Positions 20,610-32,165 are shown, counted from the stretch's first letter. The stretch is 64,000 bases of DNA from Parathielavia appendiculata (GCF_033297405.1 NW_026944232.1:237266-301265), one strand, 5' to 3'. Made by a program: numbers and translations. Notes: a model not told the origin generated them from the sequence alone.

Positions 20610-23600
20610 TTGGGAAAAGGAAGGAGATAAAAATGAATGGGGCAAGCTTGTGGGTCCCAGGCCCGTGAGCCAACCCACTTCAGCCAATGGAAGCGGGCGA
20701 ACGAATGCGCGCAGAAACGGTCCAATCCACGGCAGCAACGAGTCCAGAGCGCAAGATGAGTTGCCAGATGGCAACACCTCTTTCTGGCGGTCTGTTGACG
20801 AATTACAAAGCAAGCAGAGCGTTTATCCCACCTACTTCGGAGTGTAGCATTCTTTACTATGGTGTTATGTATTAAGTCGAAGTTTATCAAAAAGCACATC
20901 GCGTTGATACTCGAACCATCGCGCCCTCGTTAAACCTCTCCTCTCTACCTTACTGTGGTACCCTTCGCCCAAACAGTCCATCGACGAGTCTAGACGGGGT
21001 TTTCCATAAGCAAAACAACACCTACAACACCTTGATGTTGAACACCAGCAGCAAACCGCATCGGGCATTCTGTCCATCGCCCTCGCCAGTCTGTGTGCCC
21101 GCAAAGTGAGAGGCTTTGTGGGGCAGCACTGTCGGCACACTGTGTGCATCTGCCCCGGCCTGGCCCCCCACCCCAGGGCTGCTGCGAGCGAAAGGGGGAA
21201 GTCAAGCGGCAACCCCCTTGCGTGCCCCATCAGCACCCGCTATGGCCTACTCGGTCCAGCAAAGGGCCATCGAGGCAACGAGACGAACCAGCTGTGAGTG
21301 CATGCCGCTACTGTGCATACACCAACTGGCAGGATAGTGGGCCTGAAACCTGGGCCTTAACTGTCTCGCCTTGCCCGTTTAAAATAACGCCACAGTCAAA
21401 AGTTTATTCTCCAGCTGAAGCAGGGCAAACATGATCTGGCCGCGGCAGGCAAGGGTCGATTCTCCAGCTCCGAGATTTATTCGCTGGTTTGAAAACAGGA
21501 CATCACGCCGTACCGCCAGGATCTTTGCCAATATAACGGCTCATTGCTGTCCTGGGCCGCCATCACTAGTGATTGCATGGGACCCGCCCGGGCGGCTGAA
21601 GCACAAGGCCTGCGGCCTGCTTCAGTCTCGAAGTGCCTCACCTACTGCCAAGTGGTGTGCAACTCATCGACGATCGGACGGTCCAGAACCGAGACGAGTA
21701 GTAATAGATGAGCGAGGCGAGGTGAATGAGCAGGAAACTTCACCGCCGACGAGGAAAGAGGTGGGGTTTCTGTGGCGATTTGAGCTCCCAGCGAATCAAT
21801 TCTTGGATGCCCGCCTCTGCCCTTTCCGCACTGGATTGCGCTCCAACCAGTTGAGCGGCCGAGGCATTCGCGTTCCCTGTCACCCTTGCTAGCGACACTC
21901 CTGCTCCACGAGTATTGCAGAGATCGCAACAACCGCAACAATTTTCTCCTGCTCCCTGACGATCGTTTCTGTATCCTCGTAAATATGGGAACGGCATATC
22001 TGCGTTGCTGCCCGTTCCGGCGGGAATGATAGAGCGAGATGCGCAAGTTGGCCGGGAAATCCAACCGCGATGACGTAACTGGGAGGACGGAATGCTGTCT
22101 CACACGCCATGTAACCTATCCCTTTTCATACTGTGGGGGGACCCACCACCCCGGCCAACTCTCCTCGCGCTCGCGCGAGGAGACATTCTACTGTATTGAT
22201 GAATGCGGCTAACAAATAATAGACGCCACATCGAGGTTAGGTTCGCAGGGACGGGAACAGAAAAAGAAACGTTTGGGGAACCGAGTCCGGTTGTTCGCGG
22301 CTGCGCGTTTGCGGTCGCGGCTAACTTGTACATTCTCAAGGCTGGGTTGTCGGCGCGCAGGCAATTCCCCTATGACGCACTTGAAGGATCCTTACCATGC
22401 ATCAAAAATTGGCTTTCTTGAAATGTGGGCGCTCGACGCGAAAAGCACAGGCCCCACTTGGACACGGGCATCCATCCGCTCTCCCTCTTTGAGCTTGTCT
22501 CATCGATCAGTGGCTTCACCGAAGCATGATAGCAGACCGAGTTTCAAAGTAAATGAACCAAATGCAGTTCAAATGACATGACTGCAAGAAAGTTTCATTG
22601 AGCATCTTTCAGTTCATCCTCCAAACGTGGCAGATTCAAAATGTGCGCTGAAAATCACATCATAACCACACGCCATTGTGAAGCCGCCGTTTCCTGTGGG
22701 GAAAGCAGATGGAACTTCCGGCCGGTTCCCCGACCGCCTGGTCTTGGCGAAATACACTGTGTTAAGTGGATGCGCGCGTCTGTTTTAGCTTCAATTGGCG
22801 CCCCCATGTTGGTGAGATGGCATGTTGAGAACTATTGCAAATTTGAAGGGCTTTGTGTGCGCCTCGGGACGCGAATTGCCAAATTGTACAGAGTATGTCT
22901 CCTGTTCTCTTATCCTCGACATCCCCACCCTATCTCGCAGCGCTGACTGTGTGTAGTGTACCCGAGACACGAACGAACGTTAGCTTCCGTTGTTTCTGTC
23001 TACCTACCAGGTGGGCAGTATCCGTACTTGAAAGCTAAACAGAGGGATATACCACCCCACGGGCATGAACCCACTCCCAACTCTGACAAAAGGGATGTGC
23101 ACGGGCATTAAACCATCTGCTCGGGAACTGGCCGGACACATCCGACAGCCTTGCAGGTTATGCTCTCCGAAAAGCTTGGCAGCACAGCAGAGCCGCCGAC
23201 GTAACCAGCACTGCTTAGACAGACGTCCGTCGGTGTCGTGACTCCTTCATCCATACTCTCAGCCTTGTGACATGCCCGTACAGTCACCCAGGTCCCAGGT
23301 ATACACACTCAGACATGCTATGCACCACAGTGATTCGCTCCATCGTGCGGACTTCTTCCTCCGCTATGAGCCCTACGGGTCCCCACCAAACCCGCCTTCG
23401 GCTCCAATCCCAGCGTCTCGACTCCGCCCTACGGGGCCGCCACTCCGCCGGCTCTCACATGTGTGTTCGCACATCCAATATTGACACATCCGATACTAAC
23501 CTATCAACTTAACCTGGGCTTATAGTATCGTAACTTGAGATGACAATCGTGCAGTGACATTGCAAGCAAGAATATCAATGCAAAACCAACTCGTACCACA

Positions 23601-24093
23601 TTTGTACAAAAAGTACCAATCTCCTCATTGAATTGTATCCCCCTGTTCACAGACTCACTAGAAGCCCAAGCTAAGCTAGAGGCCATCACACCTCAACCCT
23701 TTTCTCCCAACTTAACTGCACATAAGTGTACCGTGACCACGCAGCCCAGTCCAACCCAGTCCAGCCCCAATTGGTAAATTGTCAGGGAGACAGACGTCTA
23801 AAATAGACCCATCACGGCATGGCCATACTCTGCCATGCCCATACCACGCGTGAAATAACATATCTTTCCATGATAATTCCCATAATACGGAGCTAAAAGT
23901 CATATAAACCATTGCACCCCCCGCATTTTATCATAATGTCCATGTCCCAATCACGGTCAGATTGCAACCATTCCAACGATGTAACAAACAGACACACAGC
24001 CAAAGTCATACTCGGAACTCCCCTCCCCAAACCGAAAACACCACTATACATTCCATCTCATCTAGCTTCACATCTGCCGACTGGAAACAATCA
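20610..24093. other. 3.5-kb interval without a supported gene
   Basis: This holds the distal upstream region of atfA and the 3' flank of fhl1. No protein-like frame is convincing. A perfect 10-bp hairpin lies at 22160-22183. A short ATG frame at 21242 (MAYSVQQRAIEATRRTS) runs into a GTGAGT donor at about 21293; it could be a leader exon or chance. Long stress-gene promoters are common in fungi, but nothing here proves that use. Confidence 0.35.
22160..22183. repeat. Perfect 10-bp inverted repeat (hairpin), CTCG loop
   Basis: TCTCCTCGCG and CGCGAGGAGA are exact reverse complements separated by CTCG. The stem is GC-rich and would be very stable. It is not followed by a T run, and no gene ends beside it. 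Confidence 0.85.
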
Positions 24094-27000
24094 TCATCTC
24101 GCAGCCGCAGCCGCAGCCGCAACCGTGACCGTGGCCTTGGCCGGCGTCGACGTAGACGCGTGTGCTGTCGCCGGGTTGGGTGTAGGAACAACAGGCCCGG
24201 CCATGGCCATGTTAGCCACGGGTGCCGGCGCAGACGTCGGTGGTTTCGCCGCCGGTGCCTGAGATGTAGATGTAGAACAAGAAGGCGCAACGGATACGGT
24301 GGGATGTGAATGGCAAGTGCCGCTGCTGCTGTTGCTGCTTTGCACCGCAGCGGGAAGTGAGATTGAAGCCATCGACGGCGGCGCTTGGGTATTGCTTAGC
24401 CCCTGGGACGCAACCGGGGGCAGAATGGAAGTTGGTGCAGTAGGCTGGATAGGCTCTGGAGCAGATGATTGGGTGGTTGGAGGTGTCGTCGATGCAGGTG
24501 AGGCCATTTCTTGGGGTGGGGTTGGAGCAGCCGGGGTAGTAAGTGAGACTGCCTGGGCCGACTCCTGGGGAGCAGTTGGCACAGGCTGTGCTTGGCCTGG
24601 GAATGGGATAGGAGCCGCAGCTGCAGTGGTGCCTGTAGCTGAGAGTCGAGCAGAAGGCTGAACAGCGATCTTCTCTTGAGGAGTCAGTGCCATATCCGAT
24701 ACGGGGGCACTCTGACCGGGTCGTTGGGACAGGTCTGGGGCAGCACCTTGAGCCGGAGCAGAACCTTGAGTGAAAGCAGATCCCTGACTAGCTGCATGCG
24801 GCTTTGGCGGAAGCACCCCCTGTGTATTCAGTTGAGATGTAGCCGGAGCAGGCGCCAGACCCGACGCCTGGGGCGCAGCTAGAACAGCAGTCGTGGAGGA
24901 AGAATATTGACCCGATGTCTGTGTTGTAGGCGGCGCCGCAAGCCCAGCGGGAGCCTGCACCTGGGCTGGCTTTTCGGTCAGACCGTTCTGAGCCGCCGCG
25001 GCTTTGGCCTGAGCTTGGGCCAACGCATGAGCCGGTGATTGCGGTTGATTCGGAACATGGGCTGGGCTTTGAGCGGCTTGAACTGTCCCAGACGTAGTTG
25101 CTGAACTCCGTGCCTGTGCAACCGTGGGAGCGGCCGGGGATGCGGTCGAATTCGAGTACTGTCCCGGCGCCTGAACAAAGCCTTGGGCCGCACTGAAGAC
25201 GGGAGCCTGAGGGGGAATCTTGGCTATGGAAGCAGCAGATGCAGGAATGTGCAATCCTGTGCCAGGATGAGAAACCTGTTGGATAGGCGTAGCAAAAGTG
25301 ACTGGACTAGCTACTGGCGCAGTGGGCGCTGCAGCGGGCAGGTGGACGGGTCCTGGTGCAGGGTACATCGGGGCCGGCGCAGGCTGCGCTGGTTTCGCTC
25401 CCGATTTCAGGGGGGCCGTTGTAGAATATACCCCAGCCACTGCAGGGCCATGAGCAGGCGCAGGCCCCTTTGCGGACATCGCATTGGAGCCGGGGGCTGC
25501 CGCCGGAGTGGATGTTGATCCTGGCCTAGGTGCAGGCGATGGCGCCGACGAAGCAGACGCCACTGCGGCCAAGGTCCTTTGATGCTCCGTGACGACCCGC
25601 TGGATGGCCGAGATGAGAACGTTTTCGGCCTCGTCGTACTGCTTCCTTTCCGGCTCGGAACCCGCCATTGTGCTGCGGTCAGCAAATCCTAGCACGCGAT
25701 CCACAGCAGACAAAATCAAGCGCTCGGCGTTCAGCTTTCCCATCTTCGGCTCCAACGTCTTGATCATGTTGTTCTTGAAGTTCCCAAGGGTCTGCACCAG
25801 CCCCGGGTGAAGGAACTGGTCAGCGCCCAGTTTTTTCCTGCTCGACTCGAACACACCGAGCACAATCTTCTCCAAGCTCTCCTCTTCCGGAATCGTGCTT
25901 TCTGCCGCCAACCCAAGACCGCGGTTGATGACGGACATGGCGACAGCTTCGGCAGCTGAAGTCCGCTTTGACAACTGCTCCGTGACCGTCGTCTTGAAAT
26001 TGGTTACATGCTTGATCAGTTCCGGCGCAACAGCTGGCTTGAGGGTGAGTGTGTTGCCATTCGAGGGCGGTTGTGCGAGGCGTCCTCCGATTGAGGCAGG
26101 CGCCGCTGTCTGAGCAGTAGAGGCACTAACCCGGGGCAAGCCTTTCACCGGGCTCGCCACGGTGCTAGCCGGCAAGCCTTGCCGTGCTGCACCCTGGGAA
26201 GGACCGGCAGAGTGGGCAGCTGCAGCAGGCGGAGGTCTTGATGTGTAAGGTGAGGAATACGCTGTGGCCTGCGCGGTCCCTTGAGGCGGGTGTGCGGCAG
26301 CCGCATTCCCATGAACGGCTGTGGATGCGGCTCCTTGCATTTGCATAGGAGTTGGATACGGCTGCCGCGGCGCTTGCTGAGAGGCAGCACCGACGATTTG
26401 CGCACCCAGCTGCGGCTGTGGATGTTGACCAATGGCCGCCTGGCCCTGGACGGGCGGTTGTCCGGCACGTTGAGGCGCCGAGCCAGAACGGAGGCCTTGT
26501 TGCATCCCTGATTCGGTGTGGAACATCTGTGGCGTTGTCGGGGTGGCCGAGGCGGAGTAGTGCTGGCCAAAGGTGTGCACAGACGTGGGATGGTCTGGCG
26601 ATGTTGCTTTGGTGCGTTTCTTGCCCGCGTCAATATCTATGCCTGGCACTCGACTCCACAGGTGGGTTTCGTCGTTCTTTTTGAAGGCGTCGTTGCCGAT
26701 GAGGTTGTGCCGAACACTGCTCTCCCAACCTTTGGTATCGACGGCGAAGTAATAGAAGGGATACTTCATCTGGATCCGCTTGTAGATTTGTTTGAGAGTC
26801 AGACCATCAGGTGCAGCACTCAAGACCTCGTCAATCAGCATGCCGTAGTTCTTTTGCGGCTTCTGCAGCTGTTCCTCGGTGTAGTCCTCCCTGTTCAACT
26901 CCAGAGGTGGTGTCTTGGGCTTTTCACGTCTCCTCTCTTTGATAGTCTTCTCAACGTCGGAGCCCTCGCCTTCCTCGCCAGTCTTGGACTTGCGGGGTTT

Positions 27001-28806
27001 GTACTTGCGCTTCTCTGGCTTGTCCGGTGCGTCTTCGGGGAGCGGGTGCTTGCGCGGCCGGCCAACCTTCCTCTTGACAGGCGGGTCGCCTGGCGGTGGT
27101 TGCGGCATATTTTTCTTGACGAGCTCCATCGCCGCCTTCTTCCGCAGCCTCTCCTCTCTCTTAGACATGATGCCGTTCTTTGGCGGGCGTCCAGGACCAC
27201 GTTTCTTGGGTAATGGGGGGCCGAGGCTGGCAAGCATCTCCAGCGACAATTCGGATTCGGGTTTGATGGTTGGTGGCACCTCCGGGTCCTTTTCAATGGT
27301 TTCCATGACGTCCTGTTCTGGCATTTCTTCCGGCTCCGGCTCCGGGATGTCCTCGGCTGGCTCGGAGAGCTCGCTGTCGCTCTCCTCCTTTGTGGCCGTG
27401 GCCGGAACTTCTTCGGGACTAGTGCTGCGTCTCTCCGGATCGTGCGAGCTCTCAAAGTCAAAGCTCATCTCCTTGCCGCCTTCCGAGTACCGCCTACTGG
27501 ACACGCCGTCTTCGTCGATGATGTCCTCGGCGCCAGTCTTGCCATGGGGAACGCCGTTGATGATGAAGACGAAGTCAACGTCCTTGATTTGTAAACGGTC
27601 GCCGCTTTTCAAGACAACCTTTTCGTCCTTGTAATGCACGTCTTCACAAAAGAAGCCGTTTTTGTGGAGCGGAATGGCCTCGAACACGCCCGCCTTCTGG
27701 TTGAACTCGATTTTCAGATGCTCCCTCGAGATGGCCTTTGTTCTGCTGGCGATGTTTGGCCCCGGGGAGTGGATACCGATGAAAGGGACGTAGTACGGTG
27801 ACGGGCGGAGGGCGCTGAGATTGACAGCAGCCGCCCCTGGAGTGTGGGAGACGTACTGCCTGTTTAAGGCCGTGTTCTTCTCCTCCAAGCCGGCTAGCTC
27901 CCCGGCAGCAGCTTCTACCTGGTGGGAATCTCCCGAGGCAGATCCGCCGCCGCCGCTCGTTTTCCTCCTCTTGGACGGACGCGGATTCTCTTCGCCATCC
28001 GACTCTGGACCCAGCATACCACCCTCCTCGCTGACGTACGACTTGCTGAATTTTCCGCGGTCCTGTGTCGGCGGCGATGGCGCAGGCAGGCCGAGTTGTT
28101 CGTTCTCTCGTACTCTGCGCTGGTATTCCTCGAGTCGACGCTCATCTCTCCTGGCCTGGTCTAGTGCACGCTGGTCGCGTCCAATGATGACGGCATATGT
28201 GGTCATTTGGAACACGCTGTCGGCAAACTCGATCCTGGCGAACGATTCGAGCGGCGCTTCGGGGGGAAGGGCGGCAGCAGCGGCATCGGGGGCGTCATGC
28301 ATCAAAGAATCTGGAGTGTCGAGCATCGCTTGTGGGGGAAGGGAGACCTGTGACGGGCGGACGGTCGACGGGGGCTGTGCAAGCAGCTGGGACTGGGATG
28401 CGGCAGACAGCCGAGCGAGGGCCATGAGGATCTGCGATGGATGCTGCGGGTAGAGGTCGAGGCCGGGGCTGGTGGTGTAGTCGATGCCGGTGTTCATGGG
28501 CGCATCAAGATTCATGGCGTCGCCCATGGGGGCAGGCTGCTGTGATGCAGGGATGGCTGGCTCTGTTGTCTGCCCGTGGGAATTTCGCGGGGGGATGGCC
28601 TTGACGTCGGCCGAGAAGTCGCCATTGGGTTCGGCATTGCCGAGGGGAGCGATGGGTGGTGCATCAGCTGTAGGCTCCGTATCGTTGATGGACACCCCGA
28701 CCGAAGGCTCGCGGTTTCCCGGGTCGGTAGGGTCCGTGAGGGGAGAGAATGCAGGCGGCGCCGGCGACTCACAGCCAGCGCCGCCGTCCAGAACCGACGA
28801 AGTCAT
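24094..28806 (-). CDS. fhl1: FHA plus forkhead transcription factor, FHL1 type
   Basis: Fhl1 is a nuclear factor that, in yeast, binds ribosomal-protein gene promoters and recruits Ifh1/Crf1 through its FHA domain. I place the start at 28806 (MTSSVLDGG), giving 1570 residues; the open frame extends 95 codons upstream but that part looks like leader. The FHA region begins near residue 185 (ARIEFADSVFQMTTYAVIIGRD), is interrupted by a charged insertion, and resumes with the core SREHLKIEFN, KNGFFCEDV and LKSGDRLQI (to about 430). Two AT-hook-like motifs follow (KKRGPGRPPKNG near 535; KVGRPRKHP near 582). The forkhead is at about 645-720: GLTLKQIYKRIQMKYPFYYF, then GWESSVRHNLIGNDAFKK. The remaining 850 residues are Ala/Gln/Pro-rich and disordered. 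No intron is needed. Confidence 0.92.
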   Translation of the reverse strand: MTSSVLDGGAGCESPAPPAFSPLTDPTDPGNREPSVGVSINDTEPTADAPPIAPLGNAEPNGDFSADVKAIPPRNSHGQTTEPAIPASQQPAPMGDAMNLDAPMNTGIDYTTSPGLDLYPQHPSQILMALARLSAASQSQLLAQPPSTVRPSQVSLPPQAMLDTPDSLMHDAPDAAAAALPPEAPLESFARIEFADSVFQMTTYAVIIGRDQRALDQARRDERRLEEYQRRVRENEQLGLPAPSPPTQDRGKFSKSYVSEEGGMLGPESDGEENPRPSKRRKTSGGGGSASGDSHQVEAAAGELAGLEEKNTALNRQYVSHTPGAAAVNLSALRPSPYYVPFIGIHSPGPNIASRTKAISREHLKIEFNQKAGVFEAIPLHKNGFFCEDVHYKDEKVVLKSGDRLQIKDVDFVFIINGVPHGKTGAEDIIDEDGVSSRRYSEGGKEMSFDFESSHDPERRSTSPEEVPATATKEESDSELSEPAEDIPEPEPEEMPEQDVMETIEKDPEVPPTIKPESELSLEMLASLGPPLPKKRGPGRPPKNGIMSKREERLRKKAAMELVKKNMPQPPPGDPPVKRKVGRPRKHPLPEDAPDKPEKRKYKPRKSKTGEEGEGSDVEKTIKERRREKPKTPPLELNREDYTEEQLQKPQKNYGMLIDEVLSAAPDGLTLKQIYKRIQMKYPFYYFAVDTKGWESSVRHNLIGNDAFKKNDETHLWSRVPGIDIDAGKKRTKATSPDHPTSVHTFGQHYSASATPTTPQMFHTESGMQQGLRSGSAPQRAGQPPVQGQAAIGQHPQPQLGAQIVGAASQQAPRQPYPTPMQMQGAASTAVHGNAAAAHPPQGTAQATAYSSPYTSRPPPAAAAHSAGPSQGAARQGLPASTVASPVKGLPRVSASTAQTAAPASIGGRLAQPPSNGNTLTLKPAVAPELIKHVTNFKTTVTEQLSKRTSAAEAVAMSVINRGLGLAAESTIPEEESLEKIVLGVFESSRKKLGADQFLHPGLVQTLGNFKNNMIKTLEPKMGKLNAERLILSAVDRVLGFADRSTMAGSEPERKQYDEAENVLISAIQRVVTEHQRTLAAVASASSAPSPAPRPGSTSTPAAAPGSNAMSAKGPAPAHGPAVAGVYSTTAPLKSGAKPAQPAPAPMYPAPGPVHLPAAAPTAPVASPVTFATPIQQVSHPGTGLHIPASAASIAKIPPQAPVFSAAQGFVQAPGQYSNSTASPAAPTVAQARSSATTSGTVQAAQSPAHVPNQPQSPAHALAQAQAKAAAAQNGLTEKPAQVQAPAGLAAPPTTQTSGQYSSSTTAVLAAPQASGLAPAPATSQLNTQGVLPPKPHAASQGSAFTQGSAPAQGAAPDLSQRPGQSAPVSDMALTPQEKIAVQPSARLSATGTTAAAAPIPFPGQAQPVPTAPQESAQAVSLTTPAAPTPPQEMASPASTTPPTTQSSAPEPIQPTAPTSILPPVASQGLSNTQAPPSMASISLPAAVQSSNSSSGTCHSHPTVSVAPSCSTSTSQAPAAKPPTSAPAPVANMAMAGPVVPTPNPATAHASTSTPAKATVTVAAAAAAAR

Positions 28807-30107
28807 CGCTTGTGGCCTGAGACAAGCTCCTTCGTCAAGCTGCGACAGCTCGGTGGCTCGCAATGCGGTTGCGGTGTGGGTTGCGGCGTGGGGGGAAAGG
28901 ACCAACCAAGCTCGAATCGTCAAAAGTTCTCGAAACTCGACCTCAACTGGCAACTCTCGAATCGGGTGCCGGAATGCGCTTCGGTTTTGCTTGGCAACGA
29001 TTGGCAGTGGGGAGCCCCCCAAATTTTGACCGCTGTCTGATCCCCGCGCAGCAATTGGCTGTAACTCTCCATTGTACTCCACTTCCCGCAACGTTCCCGC
29101 TTCCTGTTGGCTGGCTCATTCATGTTTGACTTAGTTGGCCACTCGAGCACCTCTCGCATGGCTTCACGCTTCCCTTTTTCTGACTCTCCTACTTGAAGCT
29201 GTACGGAGTAGGTAGTCGGCAATTCTTTCCATCACTGGCAAACAATACCTGCATCTCGTTGTCAGTGGGAAGAAATTGGCCATTCTTCACGAATCGCAAG
29301 TGTACTCCTCAGGACTTCGAAATCGCCGATTCTCCTGCTCGCCAAGGCTCCCAGTCCGGCAAGTATTCCCTGCTTCAGAGTGAGCCTTGTCGAATTCATG
29401 AAAGAGGCCACTCCAGATGCATCTCAACAACGGCTTGCTGGGCTGCTCTCAACTCGATTAGAGCCCTTTCGAACAAAAACTGTCCTGTTACATCATCCTT
29501 GGCAATTCAGTTTCAGAGCCGGTTAAGCATTGGCCGGCCGGATCGAAGCCGGACCCAGAAACAGGCCGAAGTGCTGACTCGATTGTTCCGTGCCGCCTTC
29601 GGACCCCTTCTTAGTGTTTCGGAGCCGGCCATCGACTGCCCGCTGGCCATTTACCGAGACCTACACCCCATCCTGACTAAACTATACTGATGCGAGATGC
29701 TACTTCTCTTGAGGCCGCAAAGGTCACGATTTGGTGTCTAAGCCTCTTACCTCGCCTTTGTCATCTCTCCGACCACAGCTTGGGATGAGGTGGTTCCGGC
29801 CTGGTCGAGAACCGGGCTGCGACAAACAACGAAGGAATGCCCGTACCATGGCCGCCGTTTTGTTTCGGTGGAACGACTTGTTCTGAATCGATCATGTGTA
29901 GCTATATCCAGCAGGACCTGCCTTTTTCCGGTCGTAATAATTGGACCTGTGCTTTCTTCGTCGCCTTTCCTTGTCAAGCCTATCACACTCCTCGACCGTC
30001 ATTCCGGACTGTGTTGGGACTATATACTCACGTCTTCTGCAGTGAGCTCCTCTCCTGAGCCACGGTGTCTCATTGACTCCTGCGAGCGGTGAGTTTGTCC
30101 ATCTCAC
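28807..30107. promoter_or_regulatory. Divergent promoter region between fhl1 and the 30108 gene
   Basis: 1.3 kb separates two divergent start codons. It must contain both promoters. No protein-like frame or RNA gene is recognised, and no strong TATA box was seen. Confidence 0.45.
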
Positions 30108-32165
30108 ATGAGCTCTTCATCAGGGATCCCTCCAGGGAGACCGCCCAGACGTGGCGTGCCTGGCAGCAACGCATCGGCAATTTCGAATGGGCATCCTCCT
30201 AGTGAGCCGACATGGCCCTTACCGCGGAAGCCCGCGGCTGGCACAGAGGCAGCACCAATTGCTGGAAAGAGAGCTTTACCAACACCATCAGGGGCAAACC
30301 AGTTACGGAGGACTAGGGCACAGGTGGCGACGGGATCTGAACAGACGGACACTCACATCCCTGACCGAGGGAGGGAGGACGACGTTCTCATTCTCGTACC
30401 GACGGCCCTGAACCCTTCACGACAGACGAGGAAGGCGGTCAAGCTTCCTCCTTCGACCTCGAACAATGCCCTGTCGGGCCCAGCGGTGCCCGACTTTCCC
30501 TCTGAAAAACGACCAGCCCCGAAGAGCAACCATCACGCACGAGATGTCCAAGAGCCACCAGGGAAAGGCCCGCCTGCGCATGCTACAGCTCAGCGCGGTG
30601 CAGTTTCGCTCCCAGACCAGCCTGGGCCAGCCCCTTCAGTTCCCGTGCCCACTCCCACGAAACCACCGAGGTCCACGAACACTCCGGCCCGTTCACAGAG
30701 AAGCGATCAAGAACGCCCGCCAGGCCCTAGTGTCCAGAACGTCGCTCCTGACGTCCAAGAAAAGAGAGGTGCTGCTCCCACTGGGCAAAATGCTGACCAA
30801 AGGGGCGTGCCATCTATCGCTGTGCATGCACCAGGTCCGAATCGGCCTGGTCTCGGGCCGTTGCCTCCAAGTGTCCAGGCCAAACCAGGTCTTGCCGACC
30901 CGTCTATTCGGAAGCCGGTGAATCAAGATTCCTTGGGATCATCGCCCCCAAGGCCACTGCAACCAGACATGCATCCATCATCCCCTCCGAACAGTACCTT
31001 ACAACAGTGGAACTCGACCTACGGAAATCCCTCGCGCTCGTCGCCTCCAAACCGTCAATTACAGTCAAAGAATTTGCCCGTTAAGAAGCCCCTATCGCCA
31101 ACTCCACCAGACACAACGTTGCAGCTTGGTAATCACGCGGCGCCCAAGCCATCCGTCTACAGGCCCAGCGTGGTTAGCCCGCCGCCGCGGAGACAAGACC
31201 AGGCAAACTTCGCGCCTCCGCCCATCACCAACCCTCCCAGACAGATGCCGCCGGCGGGGTCTCGGATCGCCAGCCCGCCGGGATTTTCTGGTGCTCGACC
31301 AGGCCCAACTTATACGGCGCCCCATCACGTTCATTTCAATTCCCTGGTTCCCAACACGTCGATGGCAAGCTCGGCGACCGCCACAAGCACGCGGCCTCTG
31401 AATCCCGTCCAGCGGCAAAACAATGGTTTTTCAAGGCCAAGCCGCCAGAATTCAGACCCGAGGGAAAAGGGCGCGCCGGGCGGAGGCGGGTATTACCCGG
31501 ACGAAACCGGCCCAGCACAAACGCCGTACATGAATATGCTGCTCTCGCTCGACAGGATCCCGCGCATGCATAACATCCTCGTGTCGGTGTTCGTCTGGAT
31601 CCTGTCAGCGGGCTTCGTCATCATGCCGGGCTCCTTCACCAGCGCGAAGCGCCAGCAAGAAGGGCAGACGGTCGAGATCCCCGTCGCCACGACGGGGGGC
31701 GCCAACGGGACCGCGAAGCTGTCCCTCACGCCGGCCAACACGGCCGCCATGGTCGTTGGGTTCGTATGCATCGTCGCAGGCACCTTCGGCTCGGCGTGGC
31801 TCGCCCTGCGGTGGCGGCGCAACTATGTCTGGTTGCTCAACAAGCTGTACCTGCCCCTCGTCCTCAACGCGCTGGCGGGCCTGCTGGCGACGGTCGTGGG
31901 TGTGTACACGCAGCAGGCGGGTGACTGGAGCACGCAGGCCGTCATCACGCTCGTGATTGAGGGCTCGATACTCGTTGTCAACGTGCTGCTCTTCTTTGTG
32001 TACAACTATTGGCTGTTGCAGAGGCTGAGGAGCGATCACGAGGAGGTGGTGGCGGGTGGGGAGAAGAAGGAGAAGAGGAAGAGGAAGAAGAGGAAGGGAG
32101 GGCTTTTTGCCAGGTTCAGGAGGGTGCGTAGGAAGCCGCCTATTGCCGCGGGCAGCGTTGTTTAA
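30108..32165 (+). CDS. Membrane protein with long proline-rich arm and four predicted helices
   Basis: I do not recognise a named family. One intronless frame of 685 residues begins at ATG 30108. About 460 N-terminal residues are disordered, rich in Pro, Ser, Arg and Asn, with many proline motifs (PPRRGVPG, SPPNRQLQSK, PPPRRQDQ). Four hydrophobic segments follow at about residues 480-655: LVSVFVWILSAGFVIMPGSF, MVVGFVCIVAGTFGSAWLAL, LYLPLVLNALAGLLATVVGV and VITLVIEGSILVVNVLLFFV. The end is a very basic tail (KKEKRKRKKRKGG, then RFRRVRRKPP). The arm and the basic tail would be cytosolic if the number of helices is even. The compact membrane part is likely the conserved domain, with the arm as a regulatory extension. 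It is expressed away from fhl1. Confidence 0.8.
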   Translation: MSSSSGIPPGRPPRRGVPGSNASAISNGHPPSEPTWPLPRKPAAGTEAAPIAGKRALPTPSGANQLRRTRAQVATGSEQTDTHIPDRGREDDVLILVPTALNPSRQTRKAVKLPPSTSNNALSGPAVPDFPSEKRPAPKSNHHARDVQEPPGKGPPAHATAQRGAVSLPDQPGPAPSVPVPTPTKPPRSTNTPARSQRSDQERPPGPSVQNVAPDVQEKRGAAPTGQNADQRGVPSIAVHAPGPNRPGLGPLPPSVQAKPGLADPSIRKPVNQDSLGSSPPRPLQPDMHPSSPPNSTLQQWNSTYGNPSRSSPPNRQLQSKNLPVKKPLSPTPPDTTLQLGNHAAPKPSVYRPSVVSPPPRRQDQANFAPPPITNPPRQMPPAGSRIASPPGFSGARPGPTYTAPHHVHFNSLVPNTSMASSATATSTRPLNPVQRQNNGFSRPSRQNSDPREKGAPGGGGYYPDETGPAQTPYMNMLLSLDRIPRMHNILVSVFVWILSAGFVIMPGSFTSAKRQQEGQTVEIPVATTGGANGTAKLSLTPANTAAMVVGFVCIVAGTFGSAWLALRWRRNYVWLLNKLYLPLVLNALAGLLATVVGVYTQQAGDWSTQAVITLVIEGSILVVNVLLFFVYNYWLLQRLRSDHEEVVAGGEKKEKRKRKKRKGGLFARFRRVRRKPPIAAGSVV

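Noticed and set aside
26915..27634. Plus-strand frame of 239 codons opposite fhl1
   Set aside because: It lies wholly antisense to the AT-hook and FHA region of fhl1, is Ser/Gly-rich, and has no motif.
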